Of a DNA stretch of 64,000 nt, positions 21,525 to 35,917 are shown one piece after another. The position numbers and the translations under genes are program-made. Position 1 is the first letter of the stretch, and the number at the start of each line of letters is the position of its first letter. The notes under the pieces are model-generated. The model had not been told where the DNA came from, did no database searches, and worked only from the letters and a program-made list of their open reading frames with translations. The DNA is from Neocallimastix lanati (nom. inval.) (Eukaryota > Neocallimastigomycota > Neocallimastigomycetes > Neocallimastigales > Neocallimastigaceae): the NCBI GenBank assembly GCA_016946835.1, contig JACVTC010000062.1, positions 1 to 64,000 on the forward strand, read 5' to 3'.

Positions 21525-21530
<6 letters not shown>
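21222..21530. repeat. Imperfect tandem repeat, about 160-bp unit
   Basis: ATTTTTTATAACATGCAATA starts at 21221 and again at 21381, each followed by a TCAAACATTGCTTATAAACA block. A third start (ATAACATGTAATA) at about 21508 leads into the retroelement-like fragment. The units are about 85-90 percent alike by eye. Confidence 0.75.
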
Positions 21531-21560
<30 letters not shown>

Positions 21561-21712
21561 CCGGTATGTACCGCCCTTTAGCCCCCCTCAAGGCATGGTA
21601 TGCTTTCTCATACCGAAGAGTTGTGACTACCTTAATATATATATGTGAAATTTAAATAATTTAATAAAATATTTATAAAGTACTAGAAGTATATTCTCTT
21701 CCTAGTCTAAAA
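21531..21712. mobile_element. Short retroelement-like fragment, second copy
   Basis: After a T tract it reads ACTTCCGGTATGTACCGCCC and later CATACCGAAGAGTTGTGACT, ending AGAAGTATATTCTCTTCC and TAGTCTAAAA. The central part can pair with itself (GGTATG...CATACC). Related to 20385-20535 and, in its 5' part, to 53575-53800. Confidence 0.55.
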
Positions 21713-23140
21713 TAAATAATGTTTACTAATATGATAATACAAATTATTAAAATTTTTAAAATAAAACTTGTTAATAAGAGATTTTAGTAATAAGTAATAA
21801 TAATTTTTATATATAATATTTAATTTAATAAATTAAAATTTATTAATTTATTAATAATAATTTTAAAATAAAACTTCTTAATAAAAGATAATTAAAATTA
21901 TTCGTATGAAGATGAATTTAATATAAACAGAAATATATATATATTATTACTATTATTTAAAAATGTTTAAAACACATTAACATAAATTTATTTATTTTTA
22001 TTTATATAATATATTCATTAAGAAATTTTTGTAATAGCAATTATATTTTATTAATTATATTTTAAAATAATACTTTATAATAAAAATGGTTAATCTCATA
22101 TTAATTATAAATTTACATAAAATAAAAATATTAGTACATTTTTATTATATGTAAATTTATAATTAATATAAATTGAGAAAAATATGTAAATTTATGATTA
22201 ATTAGAGATTAATACATTTTTATTAACTTTTATATGTTAATTTATGAATTTAATGTTACGAGAAAAGAAAGAATAATATATAATAATAATAAAATAATTA
22301 AAATAATATAATAAAATAATAAAAAAAAATATAAAAAAAATATATATAAAAATAAAAATAAAAATAATATAATTTAAAAAAAAAAAAAAAGTTTATTGAA
22401 TTCATAAATTATTTAAATTAATGTAACCTCAAAAAATCTTATATAATAATTTTTTATTAACTTTTATATGTTAATTTATGAATTATTTTAATCTAATGTT
22501 ACGAGAAAAGAAAGAATCATATATAATAATAATAAAATAATTAAAATAATATAATAAAATAATAAAAAAAAAATATAAAAAAAAATATATAAAAATAAAA
22601 ATAAAAATAAAAATATTTAAAAAAAAAAAAAGTTTATTGAATTCATAAATTATTTAAATTAATGTAACCTCAAAAAATCTTATATAATAAAATAATTAAT
22701 AATAAATATAAAAATAATATAATTAACAATAAATTTAAAAAATATATATTGAAAATAAATAAATAAATAAAAAAAAAAAAATAAAAATAAAAATAAAGTT
22801 ATTTTAGTAATATAATATTTTTATTTTTATTAGTTTTAATTATTATGATTTATAATAATTATTAATATTTATTTTATTTTATTACATTTTATTTTATTTT
22901 ATTTTTTTTTTTTTTAAATTTATTTATAGTAAAATTTTAATAAAATTATTAGATTTAATTACCCAATATATTTAATAGAAAATAATTTCTAAAATTAAAT
23001 TACTAATTATAAAATTAAAATTTATTTGAAAAATTTGACTTAAAATTATATTAATATTAATTTCTTATAATTAAATAATTTAAACAAAAAAAAAAAAATA
23101 AATATAAATTTTAATTTATAGTATTTGGGGAAAAGAAAAA
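21713..23140. repeat. AT-rich region with a 234-bp tandem duplication
   Basis: The block starting ATTAACTTTTATATGTTAAT at 22222 is repeated from 22456 to about 22690, including the less AT-rich phrase TTACGAGAAAAGAAAGAAT and the end TGTAACCTCAAAAAATCTTA. The rest (22690-23140) is A/T sequence without frames. Confidence 0.75.
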
Positions 23141-23142
23141 AA

Positions 23143-23497
23143 GTATATAAAGAGATGAATTTTCGTTGCTATTTTAAAAATCATCCTTTGAAAAGAGGTG
23201 TGTAAAATATTACAGGGTAATATTAAAAGAGAAATATAAAAATTAAATGTGTAAAATATAGAAAAAGAAAAAAAAAAGCGTTAAAACCCCAAAATTTAGC
23301 GAAATATCCAAATTAAAAAGAAAAAGTGAACTAAAAAAAAAATAGATATACCAAATAAAATAATATTATTATATTATTTTTTATATTAAAATAAAAAAAA
23401 AGTATAAAAATTATTTTAAAAAAAGAAGAAATAAAAATAAATAATAAAAAAGGAAAAAAAAAAAAAAAACGAAAAAAGATAAAAATTTAAAAAAGAA
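23143..23497 (+). promoter_or_regulatory. Probable promoter and leader of the PP2C gene
   Basis: A TATA-like GTATATAAAG (23143-23152) is followed by a short less AT-rich stretch and a purine-rich A/G leader up to the ATG at 23498. The position fits a core promoter; no other site is recognised. Confidence 0.35.
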
Positions 23498-24850
23498 ATG
23501 ACTGCGATAGATACGTATACGAACACACCAGACCTCTTTAATATTCAGAAATTGAATGATAGAGAGGAGGAACAAGAAATAAAATATAGAAATCCGAAAC
23601 AATATATTTTGAAAGACTTTAATGATAAGAAAAATGCATTTATTGTGAAATCTGAATCCACTGCCACTCTTTATAATAAGGATAACGAAATAGTACAGCC
23701 TATAGGGATTGTTTGGTCGGTGACGAGTGAGCAAGGTTATAGAAAGAAGAATGGTGAACGAACGAAATTACATGAAACCATAGAAGATTTCCATTGGCCT
23801 AAAAGAAATGATCATGCATTTGAACGCTCACATCCAATAAACGGTAAATCAATAAAAATGTATATACTGGCCGATGGTCATGGAGGTAATGAAGCTCCAC
23901 AGATCTTCCTTGCAAGAGCTTGTGCATCTTGCTTCAAAGTAATGGAAGATAAAAATTGGGATCTTTCAAAGGAAGATCATCAAAAAGAATTAAAGAAAAT
24001 ACTCACAGATACCTATATTAAATTAGATAAACAATTCTGTGAAGAAAAAGTATTGGAATATGAGGAATATAATAGAAATGGAAAAGAGGGAAAGAAACCA
24101 GTAGATGATGGATGTACCCTTATTGTTAATATAATATATGATGGTTACCTCATCAATGTAAATACTGGGGATTCCCGAACGGTTATGGGATCAAAGAAGG
24201 AGAAGACTCATTTCTTACAAAAGGCTACCTATGAATATTCTCCAGTCTTTTCTTCTCTAGACCAAAGTCCAGATCATCCTGAAAAAGCTTATAATGTATC
24301 TCACAATGGAGGTATTTTCCTTTCTTCAGGTGGTATTCCTCAAAGGAGACCAAATATTGAACCCTTCGAAAAGAGAGGCATGGTCACTTATCCTGAACTT
24401 GTTGGTACTCGTATTTATCGTCCATCCAATAAGCGTATTGAAGAACTTGGAATCAACCATTTGATGACATTAAATATGGGTGGTTCAATGGGTGATCTTC
24501 TCTTCAAGATTGAACCAGCTGTCATTTCATGTCGTCCAGATGTTTCTATCGTTAAAATCGATAGTTCTGTTGATAACATGCTTCTTATTGCTACTGATGG
24601 AATCTGGGATCACCTTAACTGGCAAGAACCAGAAAAGCAAAACGAAAAAATTATGAGTTACATTAGCAAGCAATTAGGTGATGGCGCTGAAGTTAGTGAA
24701 GAACTTTTAAACGAAGTAGTTTCAAAGTTAGTTAAGCGTGAAAACAACCTTGATCTCTACGAACCACGCCAACGTTACGATGACTGTACTGCATTCTTAG
24801 TTTTCATTCCAGCCGGTTCTGAAAAGGAAAACGTTGAAGCCTCTAGCTAA
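23498..24850 (+). CDS. PP2C-family (PPM) protein phosphatase
   Basis: A 450-residue intronless frame. It carries the metal-binding motifs of the PPM Ser/Thr phosphatase family: ILADGHGG with D126, the DDGCTLIVN strand at 203-211, NTGDSR at 222-227, the equivalent of the SRALGD motif as GGSMGD at 328-333, ATDGIWDHL with D367, and the final DD at 428-429 in RYDDCTAFLVFI. The usual first motif (RxxMED) is replaced by RTKLHETIEDFHW near 88-100, which still provides an acidic residue. It would remove phosphate from Ser/Thr using two Mn or Mg ions. No signal peptide or membrane segment, so cytosolic or nuclear. Substrate unknown. The last third uses GGT, CGT, CTT and AAG codons more than the first third, similar to the synthase at 41098, suggesting good expression. 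Specific subfamily not assigned. Confidence 0.88.
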   Translation: MTAIDTYTNTPDLFNIQKLNDREEEQEIKYRNPKQYILKDFNDKKNAFIVKSESTATLYNKDNEIVQPIGIVWSVTSEQGYRKKNGERTKLHETIEDFHWPKRNDHAFERSHPINGKSIKMYILADGHGGNEAPQIFLARACASCFKVMEDKNWDLSKEDHQKELKKILTDTYIKLDKQFCEEKVLEYEEYNRNGKEGKKPVDDGCTLIVNIIYDGYLINVNTGDSRTVMGSKKEKTHFLQKATYEYSPVFSSLDQSPDHPEKAYNVSHNGGIFLSSGGIPQRRPNIEPFEKRGMVTYPELVGTRIYRPSNKRIEELGINHLMTLNMGGSMGDLLFKIEPAVISCRPDVSIVKIDSSVDNMLLIATDGIWDHLNWQEPEKQNEKIMSYISKQLGDGAEVSEELLNEVVSKLVKRENNLDLYEPRQRYDDCTAFLVFIPAGSEKENVEASS

Positions 24851-26095
24851 ATTTTGGGGAGTAAGCTATGAAAACACAAAAGAAGTTTAATTAATATATT
24901 CTCTTTAAAATTAAAAAAAATTTTTTTTTGATTTTAATATTTAAAAAATATTAATATCGAACTTTTTTAAAAATTTTTGAGAAATCTTAAATAAAAAACT
25001 AAAAAAAAACCAATGAGCAATGTTTTATTTTTTTTTTTTTTTTTTGGAAAATATGTGTCGTGTGAAGAAAATTATTGTGTGAAATAGTAATTTAGGAGTA
25101 TTATTGAAATTAATTAAAGAAATAAAGAATATATTTAGTGAAAGAGTAATAAATAAGATTGAATAGAAAATATATTTAGTGAAAGAGTAATAAATAAGAT
25201 TGAATAGAAAATATATTTAGTGAAAGAGTAATATTATGAAGGTGTATTTTAATTTTTGTGAGAATTTAAAAAGAATAATATTAACCTATAAAGTTATTAT
25301 AAAACAATACAAATAAATTCAAATATGTATGACCTGAAAAGTTTCTATAAAAACGAAATAAATAAATAAAAATATGAATAGTTGTAATAAAAAGAAACTA
25401 TAAATGAATAGAATTTCGAATAGTTTTAAAAAAATAAAAAATAATTATAAATAAATATTTATTAAATATTTACTACAAAAAAGTAATTATAAAAAAGTAA
25501 AAAAAAAATTTGTGCGAATAATAATATTGTTGTAGGAGTATCATATTTTTGATAGAAATTAAGAAATGGAGAATATTTATTAGATATTTAAGGAACAAGA
25601 AAATAAAATAAAATGAAGAGGAATAAAAAGTATATAGTGAATTATTAATGAATTAGAAAATGAAAATGAAAATATTATGTGAAATAGTAATATTGTAATA
25701 GGAGTATTATTCTATTTTTGTGAAAAAGTAAGAAATAGAGAATATTATGAATTTGAATAATTATTACAAAAAAAAGAAATGCAAAGGAATTATAAATAAA
25801 TATGAACCTAAATAGTTTCTATAAAAAGGAAATAATTAAATAAATCTGGATAGTTATTATGAAAATGAAATAAAAAGAAATTATAAATAAATATGAGTCT
25901 GGATAGTTCTTGTAAAAAAGAAATATAATGGAATTATTATAATAGAAAATGATTATTAGATTTTAATTATTGTTAATATTATTATGGTAGATATAAAATT
26001 AAAAAATAAACTTAAAAAAAAAAAAAAAGTAAAGTAATTATAAATATACTTTTAATATTTAATACCCTTAACATTATTATCATAAAAAATAATGT
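24851..26095. repeat. AT-rich spacer with 41-bp tandem repeats
   Basis: Phosphatase 3' flank. A 41-bp unit beginning AATATATTTAGTGAAAGAGT starts at 25128, 25169 and 25210. Further imperfect units built on AAATATGAACC, TAGTTTCTATAAAAAGGAAA and GGATAGTT recur at 25320-25400 and 25800-25920. No gene seen. Confidence 0.7.
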
Positions 26096-26099
26096 CTTT

Positions 26100-27510
26100 T
26101 TATTATTATTTCCAGAAATTATCGAGGCAATCTCATCTACCCCTAACTTTAAAGCTTGTTGTTTAAAATTCTTCAAAATTTTGATTCGTAGTAAAGAAGA
26201 TTCATTTAAAAAGTATCTAATGAAAATAAAAGAAATATTTCATCTGACTTACGAAATCTATATTATTCAGGTCTAATAAATCCTTTATCAATTCCAAATT
26301 TAGAGTTTTCTATTAGAGATGATTTTTTGTAACCGAGAAGAATAAATAAATCTTTATACTTAACAATAGAAATTATATGTCAGAGACGCAAATTTGAAAA
26401 ATAAAGAGATTTACCTTGTCTTTTTGGACCTTAAAAAGGCGTATGACTCACTTCCCATATATAATATATTAATGAAGATATTCATCACTTAGATATTAGA
26501 GGTAAGTACTAATAAATTTATTGAAAACTTATACTTATCTTCCAAGGCTTGTGTAAGGGGTTGATGGACAATTATCTGAATGCAGATGATATTGTGCGAT
26601 GTGTTCCAACAAGATTTCAACTTAGGAAAATTGTTAAAATTAGCCAGTAAGTAGGGCTAGAAATAATGAAATGCGTTTTGGTATCAATAAATGTGCAAAT
26701 TTAGTAGTACGTTGGGAATGTTTCATAATAATAATGACTCAACCTTTTATCTTTCAAGACAAAGAGTTAACCAAAAATGAATTGCTCTACCTACTTAGGT
26801 GTACCGTTTTCAAATGATATAGAACTGAAATCGATCATACAGAGAACAAACAATAAAGTTAGAAAAGCACATTATTTCATAAAAGGATTTCTTAAGAATC
26901 CTCATATTATTATCCCTTATAAATGAATGTTATTTTCTGCTACAGTAATTGGGTAATTATCAAATTATGCACCTCTATTCAGATCAAGCAAAGAAAGAAC
27001 AAGAAGTTCATAGATCCTAGATAATACAGGATTATACTGGATTGAAGGATTTTCCTATGGGAATAGCTTTACATCCATTTATTTGCGTTTCTAAAGAACT
27101 TAGCATTCCTCCTCTTTCGGCGAAATGTGCCATTGTTCAGGTAAGACGCTTTAAAAAATGGAAAAACTCCAATTGTAATATCTCTATTTTACTTAGAGAG
27201 ATATCGTGTTGTAGACGTCATGCATGGGACAAAGAAATTAAAAATTTTATCAGACAAATTAGATAAATATCCATCAAAAAAAAAAAAATTGTAAACTTTT
27301 ACTGGAATAGAGATAGGGCAGGAAAAATTAATCAAGGCTAAGGCTTATAAAAAAAAAAAAAAAAAAAAAAAAGAATTTGAGAAAAGTAGAGACTACCTAA
27401 AGTTCAACTTTAAGAATCCTAAATTTAAGGATTGGTTTACTATGGGTACTTAGTATTAGATGTGGATATAAATTTGATGCTCATGTTGCCAAAGCTGACA
27501 ATATAATTGA
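26100..27510 (+). pseudogene. Decayed LINE reverse transcriptase
   Basis: Pieces of one LINE ORF2 in changing frames: VFLDLKKAYDSLPIYNIL at about 26415-26475 (RT motif A, from tttttggacc), IRGKY and NLYLSSKACV near 26495-26550, MRFGINKCANLVV at 26669-26710 and SKELSIPPLSAKCAIVQVRR at 27090-27150. The last two align with GIEKCATM and DLSIPPIAGVCAALQIKSFA of the element at 45344. A final piece SIRCGYKFDAH lies near 27450. Many stops; an old copy of the same LINE family. Confidence 0.75.
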
Positions 27511-27787
27511 ATATTATCACAGATATTAATAATATAGAATCAAGTACTGGTTCCGATAGAAGTAACAAAGCATATAATATTAATAATAATAACAATAGGA
27601 ATAGCGTTGTTAATAATAGTAATAGTACTGATAGTGAAAATAGAAATATTAATATTTATAATATTTATATAGTTATACATATAAATTGATAAATTATAAA
27701 TTTTATTTTTTAAAATTTAAAAAAAATAATTATGTTTTCTATTTATTATTATTATTATTATTATATTTATTATTATTATTATTATTA

Positions 27788-27822
<35 letters not shown>

Positions 27823-28542
27823 AAATTAAAATATTTATACTTTATATTTATTATTTTTATTAGTATTTTTTATTATTATTAATAGTATTAATTAATATTA
27901 ATAGTATTTATTATTATTATTAATAGTTAAATCAAATAAATTGTTCATTTAAAATACATAATTAATTTTTTTAATATTAAATGTATCTATACTTTTATAT
28001 AATTACTATAATATATATATATTTCGTTGTTATTAATGTATAATAATTTTTTTTAAAAAATATATATATATATATATATTTATTAATTTTATTTATTTTT
28101 ATTTTTTATTTTATAATTTTTTTTTTTTTTTAATTTTTATTTTTATTTTTATTTTATTATTGATTTATATTTACTATCAATTATTTATTGTTATTATTAT
28201 TATTTTTATTTTATTTTATTTTTTTGAGTTTTTTTATAACTATTTTTATTATTTAATTTTTTATAATTGATAATTTAAATTACTAAAAAGATATAAACGA
28301 TTAATACTAATTAACATTATTTTTATTTTAATAAGTATTTTAATTATTATTATTATTATTATTTATTATTTATTATTATTACTTATTATTATTATTATTA
28401 ATGCTTTATTTTTTATTTTTTATTTTATTTTATTTTTAAAAAAGGGTTTATTCTTTATGTTTTTAATGTTAAAAAGCAGAATAATATTTAAAAGCCAATT
28501 AAAAAATCTAGTTTTAAACTAATTTTTTATAATTTTTTTATA

Positions 28543-28581
<39 letters not shown>

Positions 28582-28632
28582 CATTTCTTTATATTATTAT
28601 TATTATTAAAATTATATTTAATGATTATTATA

Positions 28633-28668
<36 letters not shown>

Positions 28669-28718
28669 TATCTTTATATTATTATTATAAAAATTATATT
28701 TAATAATTATTATTATAT

Positions 28719-28780
<62 letters not shown>

Positions 28781-29378
28781 CATTATCTTTATATTATTAT
28801 TATTATTAAAATTATATTTAATGATTATTGTTATATGTATATAATTTTAAATTTATATTATTATTATTATTATCAATTTTATACAACCAATTATTTGTAT
28901 ATATAAATATATATATATATTTAACTTTAAAAAACTAAGCATAAATAAAAAAATAAAAAAAAATAAAAAAAAAAGTAGAAGTAAAAATAAAAAAAAAAAT
29001 AATAATAATAATATATAATAAATATAATATGAAATAATATGCATGTTCAATTGATTATATTTTTTATAATTAATTATTATTAAAATAAAAATTTAAATAT
29101 TTATTTATTTATTTATTTTTTTTTTTTAATTTATATATATATATATCGGATGTAATTTATATATGTTTTTTTTTTTTTTTTTAAAAAAAAAATATTATAA
29201 ACTTCTAAAAAAATACTTTTGAACTTAAAAAAATATTGAATATATTTTTAATTTTTAATTATATATATATATATATATTATTATTATTATTACTAATAAA
29301 TAAAACTAAAAATTTTTTAAGATGTTTTATAATATTCTTGATATATATTTTATTCTAATTTTATTTATTAAAATAAAA
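27511..29378. repeat. Low-complexity AT DNA with T-tract minisatellite
   Basis: 27530-27690 reads as an Asn-rich frame without family resemblance. ATT/TTA microsatellites follow. At 28530-28830 a unit of a long T tract (30-60 nt) plus TTATATTATTATTATTAAAA and TTATATTTAATGATTATT is repeated three times. No gene recognised; the 3' end of the deadenylase starts at 29379. Confidence 0.75.
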
Positions 29379-30370
29379 TTAGTGTCTTCTGTTTTGAGCT
29401 GCTGCTTGCTGAGCAGCTTGTGCTTGTCTAGCCATAGCAGCTGAATTTATAATTGGAGGTATTTGATTTTTTATTTTTATTTGTGTAATTAATGGAATAT
29501 GATCACTTGGGAAGTGAAATTCTGGAAAACCAACAACCTTCTTCATATATTGTTTATCGACTGGTCCTAATGCACCAGTAATTTTTATAGTATTCGAAGT
29601 ATACCATATATAATCAAGAATACCCTTAAAACCTGGGGTATAATTAGTAAATTCTAAATCATTAACTTCAGCATAAGCTGATTTTAATTGGAATTTATGA
29701 GTTACTTCTTCAGTACCATAACTGTGTCCCAAATAATCTTCATGATCTGGTGCAATCTTTGCTTTAGATAAAAATTCATAAACACCAGAATTTTCTTCTG
29801 AATTGAAATCACCACATAAAATTAATGGGAAACGAGTAGAATCATTTTGTAAATATTTAGTAAATTGTGGACGTAATGGACGTTTCATATAAATATCAGT
29901 GAATTTTTGTATTTCTTCCATTAATATAGTAGCTTGAACTAATTTAACATCTTTGTATGTTGGGTCCCAATGAAGATGAGTATTTGCTACAATTATACAG
30001 AAATTAGTTTCTTTGTCTTCTAATAATGTTACAACAGTAATATTATCTTTTAACATAACTCTATTATATATATCTGGGTATTTTCTAAACTCTGGATTTT
30101 GTGAAGCAGTGTGATTAAATTCTATTAAATCTTGTTCTATTAAATTAAATCTATTTGATTTATTAATATAAAACATAATGATATATAACGATATATAATG
30201 ATATATAATGATATATAATGATATATAATGATATATAATGATGTATATGTGAAATAATTTTAAATATATATATATATATTGATAATTATATATATGAACC
30301 ATTATTTTAAATAGCAAGATATTTATTAATATTAATTTTTTTTATAATGTCTTTAATATTAATATTTAAA

Positions 30371-30429
<59 letters not shown>

Positions 30430-31479
30430 ATTAGATGATATTATATTTATTTATTTACTTTCTAGTTTTAAAGAATGTAGCACATCCGTCAACAGATTTC
30501 TTTTCAAATTCTTGCATTGTCTTTGCTCTTGATTTTGGCCAGAATACACCAGTATATTCACTCAATTGAGGTGTAAAGAAATCATGGAATTGACTCATTT
30601 CTACTTCCTTTTAATGTTATTAAATAATAATTTTATAATTTTTTTTTTTTTTTATTAACATGAAAATTTAAATATACATAAATTTATATATAATTATATA
30701 TTATATTTTAATTAATGAATTATTATTGAGAAGATATTATATAGATCATTATTACTTACTTGAAGACAAACAATATCTGGGCTGTATTCTAAAATTTCTT
30801 TAATTATTTTTTTGCTTCTATTTTCCCAATTTAATACCCATGATGGTGTGTAAGCATATGTTTGTGATGAAGCATATTTATCGGAAAGGACATTATAAGT
30901 CATTACAAGGTATCTATCATCTAAATTAAAATTAAAAATAATATTCATTTAAAGTAATATTAATAAAATACTAATATATTAAATTTCTTTTCTTATATTT
31001 CTTTATTTAATTTTTATTTCAATAAACATATTATGTAATTAATATAAAAATTTTCTTACTCATCATAGGTTCATCATCAAATGCGATCCACTTTCTTTTT
31101 TCTGGTGGTGGTGGAACTAATAGTGTATTATAATTACATTATAAAAATAATATTATAAATTATTAAATTGGTATTTAATTTCAGTTTTATTTATTTATTT
31201 ATTTATTTATTTATTCATTTATTTATTTATTTATTTTATTATTATTTAATTTTAGTTGACTTGCTTTGTTTTATTTTGCTTTTACTTATTTTATTTTATT
31301 TTATTTATTTCCTTTATTATATTTATAAATACTCTAAATTCATATTTTATAAATATTAAATTTCATAATCTTTAGTCACTATCTTTTGTTTTAATAGTTT
31401 TTATTTTTATTATTATCATCATTTTTTTTTTTTTTTTAAATTTCTTCTTTTAACTTTTTAATTTTTTTTTATTTATTTA

Positions 31480-31516
<37 letters not shown>

Positions 31517-31520
31517 TAAT

Positions 31521-31560
<40 letters not shown>

Positions 31561-32512
31561 TTAAAGTAAACATATTGATTTTGAATTTATTATTATATAT
31601 TTTTTTTTTATTTTAATTTTAATCATTCATAAACTCTACAATTATATAAATATATATTTTTTTACTAAACATACCTTGACATTTATCTCTTAAATATACT
31701 ATAACTCCTTGTGTACCATCTTGTTGTAAGTGTTGAACAATTTTTTCATTAATTGGATTTCCTTCTATACCAAGAATTTCAAGTTTAAATAAAAATCCGA
31801 ATTCATTTGGTAGCTCAGCCACTATATTATCGAATAAATATAATTCCTTAAGTTCAGAAAGAAGACCCATTTCAGGTGGTAAATAAGTTAATTTATTTCC
31901 AGATATATCTAATACATTAAGACTTTTTAAATTAGAAATTTCTGGTGGAATAAATAATAATTTATTATGATTTAAATAAAGTGTAGTTAAAAAGGTATAT
32001 TTAAATAACTCTAAACTTATATTTTTAATGGCCATGCCACCAAAATCAAGAATAGTCCATTGACCGGCTTCTTTTTCTGTATTATTGCTACTATTACTAT
32101 TATTACTATTATTATTATTACCATGGGTAGAGTTGGAAGCTCTCGCTACAGCTGCAGCTACTCTAGCATTATGATGTGGTGATGAAGAATTTCTTGATTT
32201 CTTTGCTAATTCTAATTGCTTTTGAATATGTATATTTTTTGAATTTGAAGCATTAGCTATACTTGTAACATGAGCCGGATTAATATTACCATTAGCCATT
32301 GAATTATTAATACTTGAATATTGCATTTGATGTGGTGAAGACATTAATTGTTGTTGCTGCTGTTGTTGTTGTTGAAGGATAGAATAATATGGTGAATTAT
32401 TACCTAGTATTGCTGGTGAATCAAGTCTTGGTGAAGCCGATTGCATTTGTTGATTCTGAAATAAATTTGGGGCATAGTACATGCCATTATATGAATAAGA
32501 AGATTGAGACAT
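29379..32512 (-). CDS. CCR4: CCR4-type poly(A) deadenylase with leucine-rich repeats
   Basis: Catalytic subunit of the CCR4-NOT complex, which shortens mRNA poly(A) tails in the cytoplasm. Five exons on the minus strand: 31675-32512, 31060-31116, 30760-30920, 30459-30607 and 29379-30150. All introns are GT..AG (139-558 bp), and the exons total 1977 nt, exactly 659 codons. Residues 1-145 are Gln/Asn/Ser-rich with a poly-Q run; 150-252 hold leucine-rich repeats (LYLNHNKLLFIPPEISNLKS and so on) that in yeast bind the CAF1/POP2 subunit. The EEP nuclease domain starts near 298 with MTYNVLSDKYAS (N308), and has CLQE with the catalytic Glu as the first codon of exon 4 (E353), LCGDFNS and SDHIPL. A short Ala/Gln-rich tail ends the protein. 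Exon 2 is a 57-nt microexon joining repeats to nuclease. The end of intron 4 was set so that the protein reads FFKTRKFNLIEQDLIEF, as in the family. Confidence 0.93.
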
Positions 32513-32537
32513 TTTTTTTATTTTTTTTTTATTTATT

Positions 32538-32576
<39 letters not shown>

Positions 32577-33728
32577 TTTTTTTTTTTTAAGAATATAATC
32601 TTTATTTCGAATTGTAAAATAAAATTTACATAAATATATTAAATTATATAATTAAAGAAAAAATGAAAAAAATATTTTAAAAATATTGAAATTTATTTTA
32701 ATTAATTTTATATTATTTCAATAGATTCAATATATATATATATGAAATCAAGATCAATATCACTTTTTATTCCTATTTACATATATGTATTATGAATATA
32801 TTTCAACTATTAAACTATACTTACAATTTATTCTAAACTTATTTATTTTTAATTTATATTCCTATTAAATTATATAAAATTTGAACAATAAAATATATTA
32901 AAAATATAAAAATACGTTAGTTTTATTATTTTATTATTTATTAAATATATATGTAAAGTAGTCACAGTCACTAATTATTTATTCATTTTTTTTTAAATTT
33001 TTAAATAATAATTTCAATTTCAAAATGAAAAAAAAAAAAAAAAAAATTTCCTTTTAATGAATATAATTATAAATTATAAATGTTTTATCATTTTTTGTGG
33101 TGAATTTGAATATATTAAATTTTATATTCTTACAAATTTTCATTTTAAAAAAAAATAATATTTATATTTTATATTATCTGATAACTTTATATATGTTTTT
33201 ATGGATTAAAATTATGAATTATAAATGATTTATAAATAAAGTTTATAAAGTTAATTAAAGTACTTTAATCCATTTTTTTCGATGAATATATTTTTGTAAA
33301 ATTGACAAATATTGTAAAAGATTTTAATTTAAATTTTCAATTTAAATTATTGAATTATATTTTCCTTGAAATATTTATTTAATTTATTTAAATTATTATA
33401 ATATATAATAATATTCCTTTTTTATAATTGTAATTTTCATTGATTATTATATTGGTGATTCATCAATTTTCTTTTTTCTTCTTTGATAAACATAAACAAT
33501 TTTTTGTTTTTTAATAATATAGGTATTTCCTTCATATTTACACACAGTCACGTAATATTTTCTTATTAACCAATTTTATAATTACATTATTTATAATATA
33601 TATATTTTCTTTTTTGATGAAAATTTTATTTTAATTCAAAAATATATATTTTTATTTTTGTTTATTAATTACAAGAAAGAAAAAATTATATTTCTTTTTC
33701 AATTAAATTCTTTTATTTTCTTTTATTT

Positions 33729-33760
<32 letters not shown>

Positions 33761-35883
33761 TTTGTTAACAATATTTTATTTATATGTATGAATATTTAAT
33801 AGAAAATTAAATATAATGTTTATTTACGATATTTTAAGAAAAGGGACAAATGATGAAAATGTTATTATATAAATTAAATTAAATAATAATTTAATAATTT
33901 TTTTTCAAAATTGATTTTATAAATATATAATATTTAATAACCGTTAAAAAAAATTAATTATAAAAGAAAAAAAAAAAGAAAATTATGAAAATAATATTTA
34001 TTCCTTTATTGTTATTCCTTTCTTTTTCTTTTCAAATATAACTTTTTTTCTTAAATTTAAATTTTAAATTTTAAAAAAAAAAAAAAAAAAATTAATATAT
34101 ATATAAATAACATATTGTGAAAATATTATAAAAAATTTATTCAATACATATTAAATTATTTATTTGATTATTATAATTATAAATAATAATAATATTAAAT
34201 AATGATAATTAAAATAATTACATAATAAATATTAAATAATATAAAAATAATAAAATATTTATTATTTATTTATTAATAATATAGTAGTAGTTATTAATTA
34301 TAATAATTATATTATTATAATATGTTTATTAATAATCAAATGTTATTAATAAATAATATTCAATTATTCAATTATTCAATTATTATTTATTATTTATTAT
34401 TTATTATTTATTATTTATAATTATTATTATTATTATTATTATTATTTATTATTTATTATTTATTATTTATTATTTATTATTTATTATTTATTATTTATTA
34501 TTTATTATTTATTATTTATTATTTATTATTTATTATTTATTATTTATTATTTATTATTTATTATTTATTATTTATTATTTATTATTTATTATTTATTATT
34601 TATTATTTATTATTTATTATTTATTATTTATTATTTATTATTTATTATTTATTATTTATTATTTATTATTTATTATTTAATTATTTAATTATTTAATTAT
34701 TTATTATTTATTATTTATTTATTTATTTATTTAATTAATAAGTATTTATAAATTATAAATAATAAAGAATTTTTATTAAATATAATATATAATATATATT
34801 TGTTAGAATTTTAATTAATATTAAATAAATTTTTATAATGAATTTAATTGATTTTTATTATTTAATTAATAGAAAATTCTTCGGAAAAAAGTTTATATTA
34901 TTATGAATTATTTACCAATATTATTATCACTAAATAAAATATTTTACTAAATATATATTAAACAAATTAGTATTTTTTATTTAAGTGGTAATTTATTCAT
35001 TTAAAGCTTTTTCTGATTAAAATATATATTCATAATAATATATATAATAATAATGATAATGATAAAATAAAACAATTAGAATTATTTTAATTTTTATGAC
35101 AAATAACCATAAATGCCTTTGAGAAATGGGGACTTAATCATGCCAACAATATGTATATAATTAATAATAATATATATCTAATAATATTATTTTAATAAAT
35201 TTTAATACTAAAAAGAAAAATTAATGAATATATATAAAAAATTAAAAGTATTATTGTAAGTATATATAGAGAATTAACAAACATAAAAGATATTTTTCTT
35301 TAATAAATAAAAATATATTAATTATTAGTAGAGAAATAATTTTTATATCATCTAATATTATTATTAAATTTTCTATATCTATTTAAAAAAAAAAAAATTA
35401 TACGATTTAATGTAAAATAAATAAAATAACGATAAGCAATAAAATTATTTTAATAATAAATAATAATAATAGTATTATTTTATTAAGAATATTTATAATT
35501 ATTGAATTATTTAATTTGAAACATTATACTATTAAATATTATTGATAATAAAATGAAATATATTTAAATAATAATAATTAATCATTATTATTTTTCTTTT
35601 ATTTTTATTTTTTTTTTTTTTTTTTGGTCATATCTTTTTTAATTATTCAATTTTTGCAAATCGATTAATATATTTGAGACTAAAGTTTCTATTCAAATAT
35701 TTTATTTTATTTTCTAATGAAAATGATCATTATTCATACAGAAAATAATATATATTATTACATATATTAAAATTTAAAATTTTATCAATTATATTTCTTA
35801 ATGATGAAACTGTTATTATTTTTGCTAAATATTTATTAATTAATAAAAAAAATATATTTTTGTATATAAATTATATTTATATA

Positions 35884-35917
<34 letters not shown>
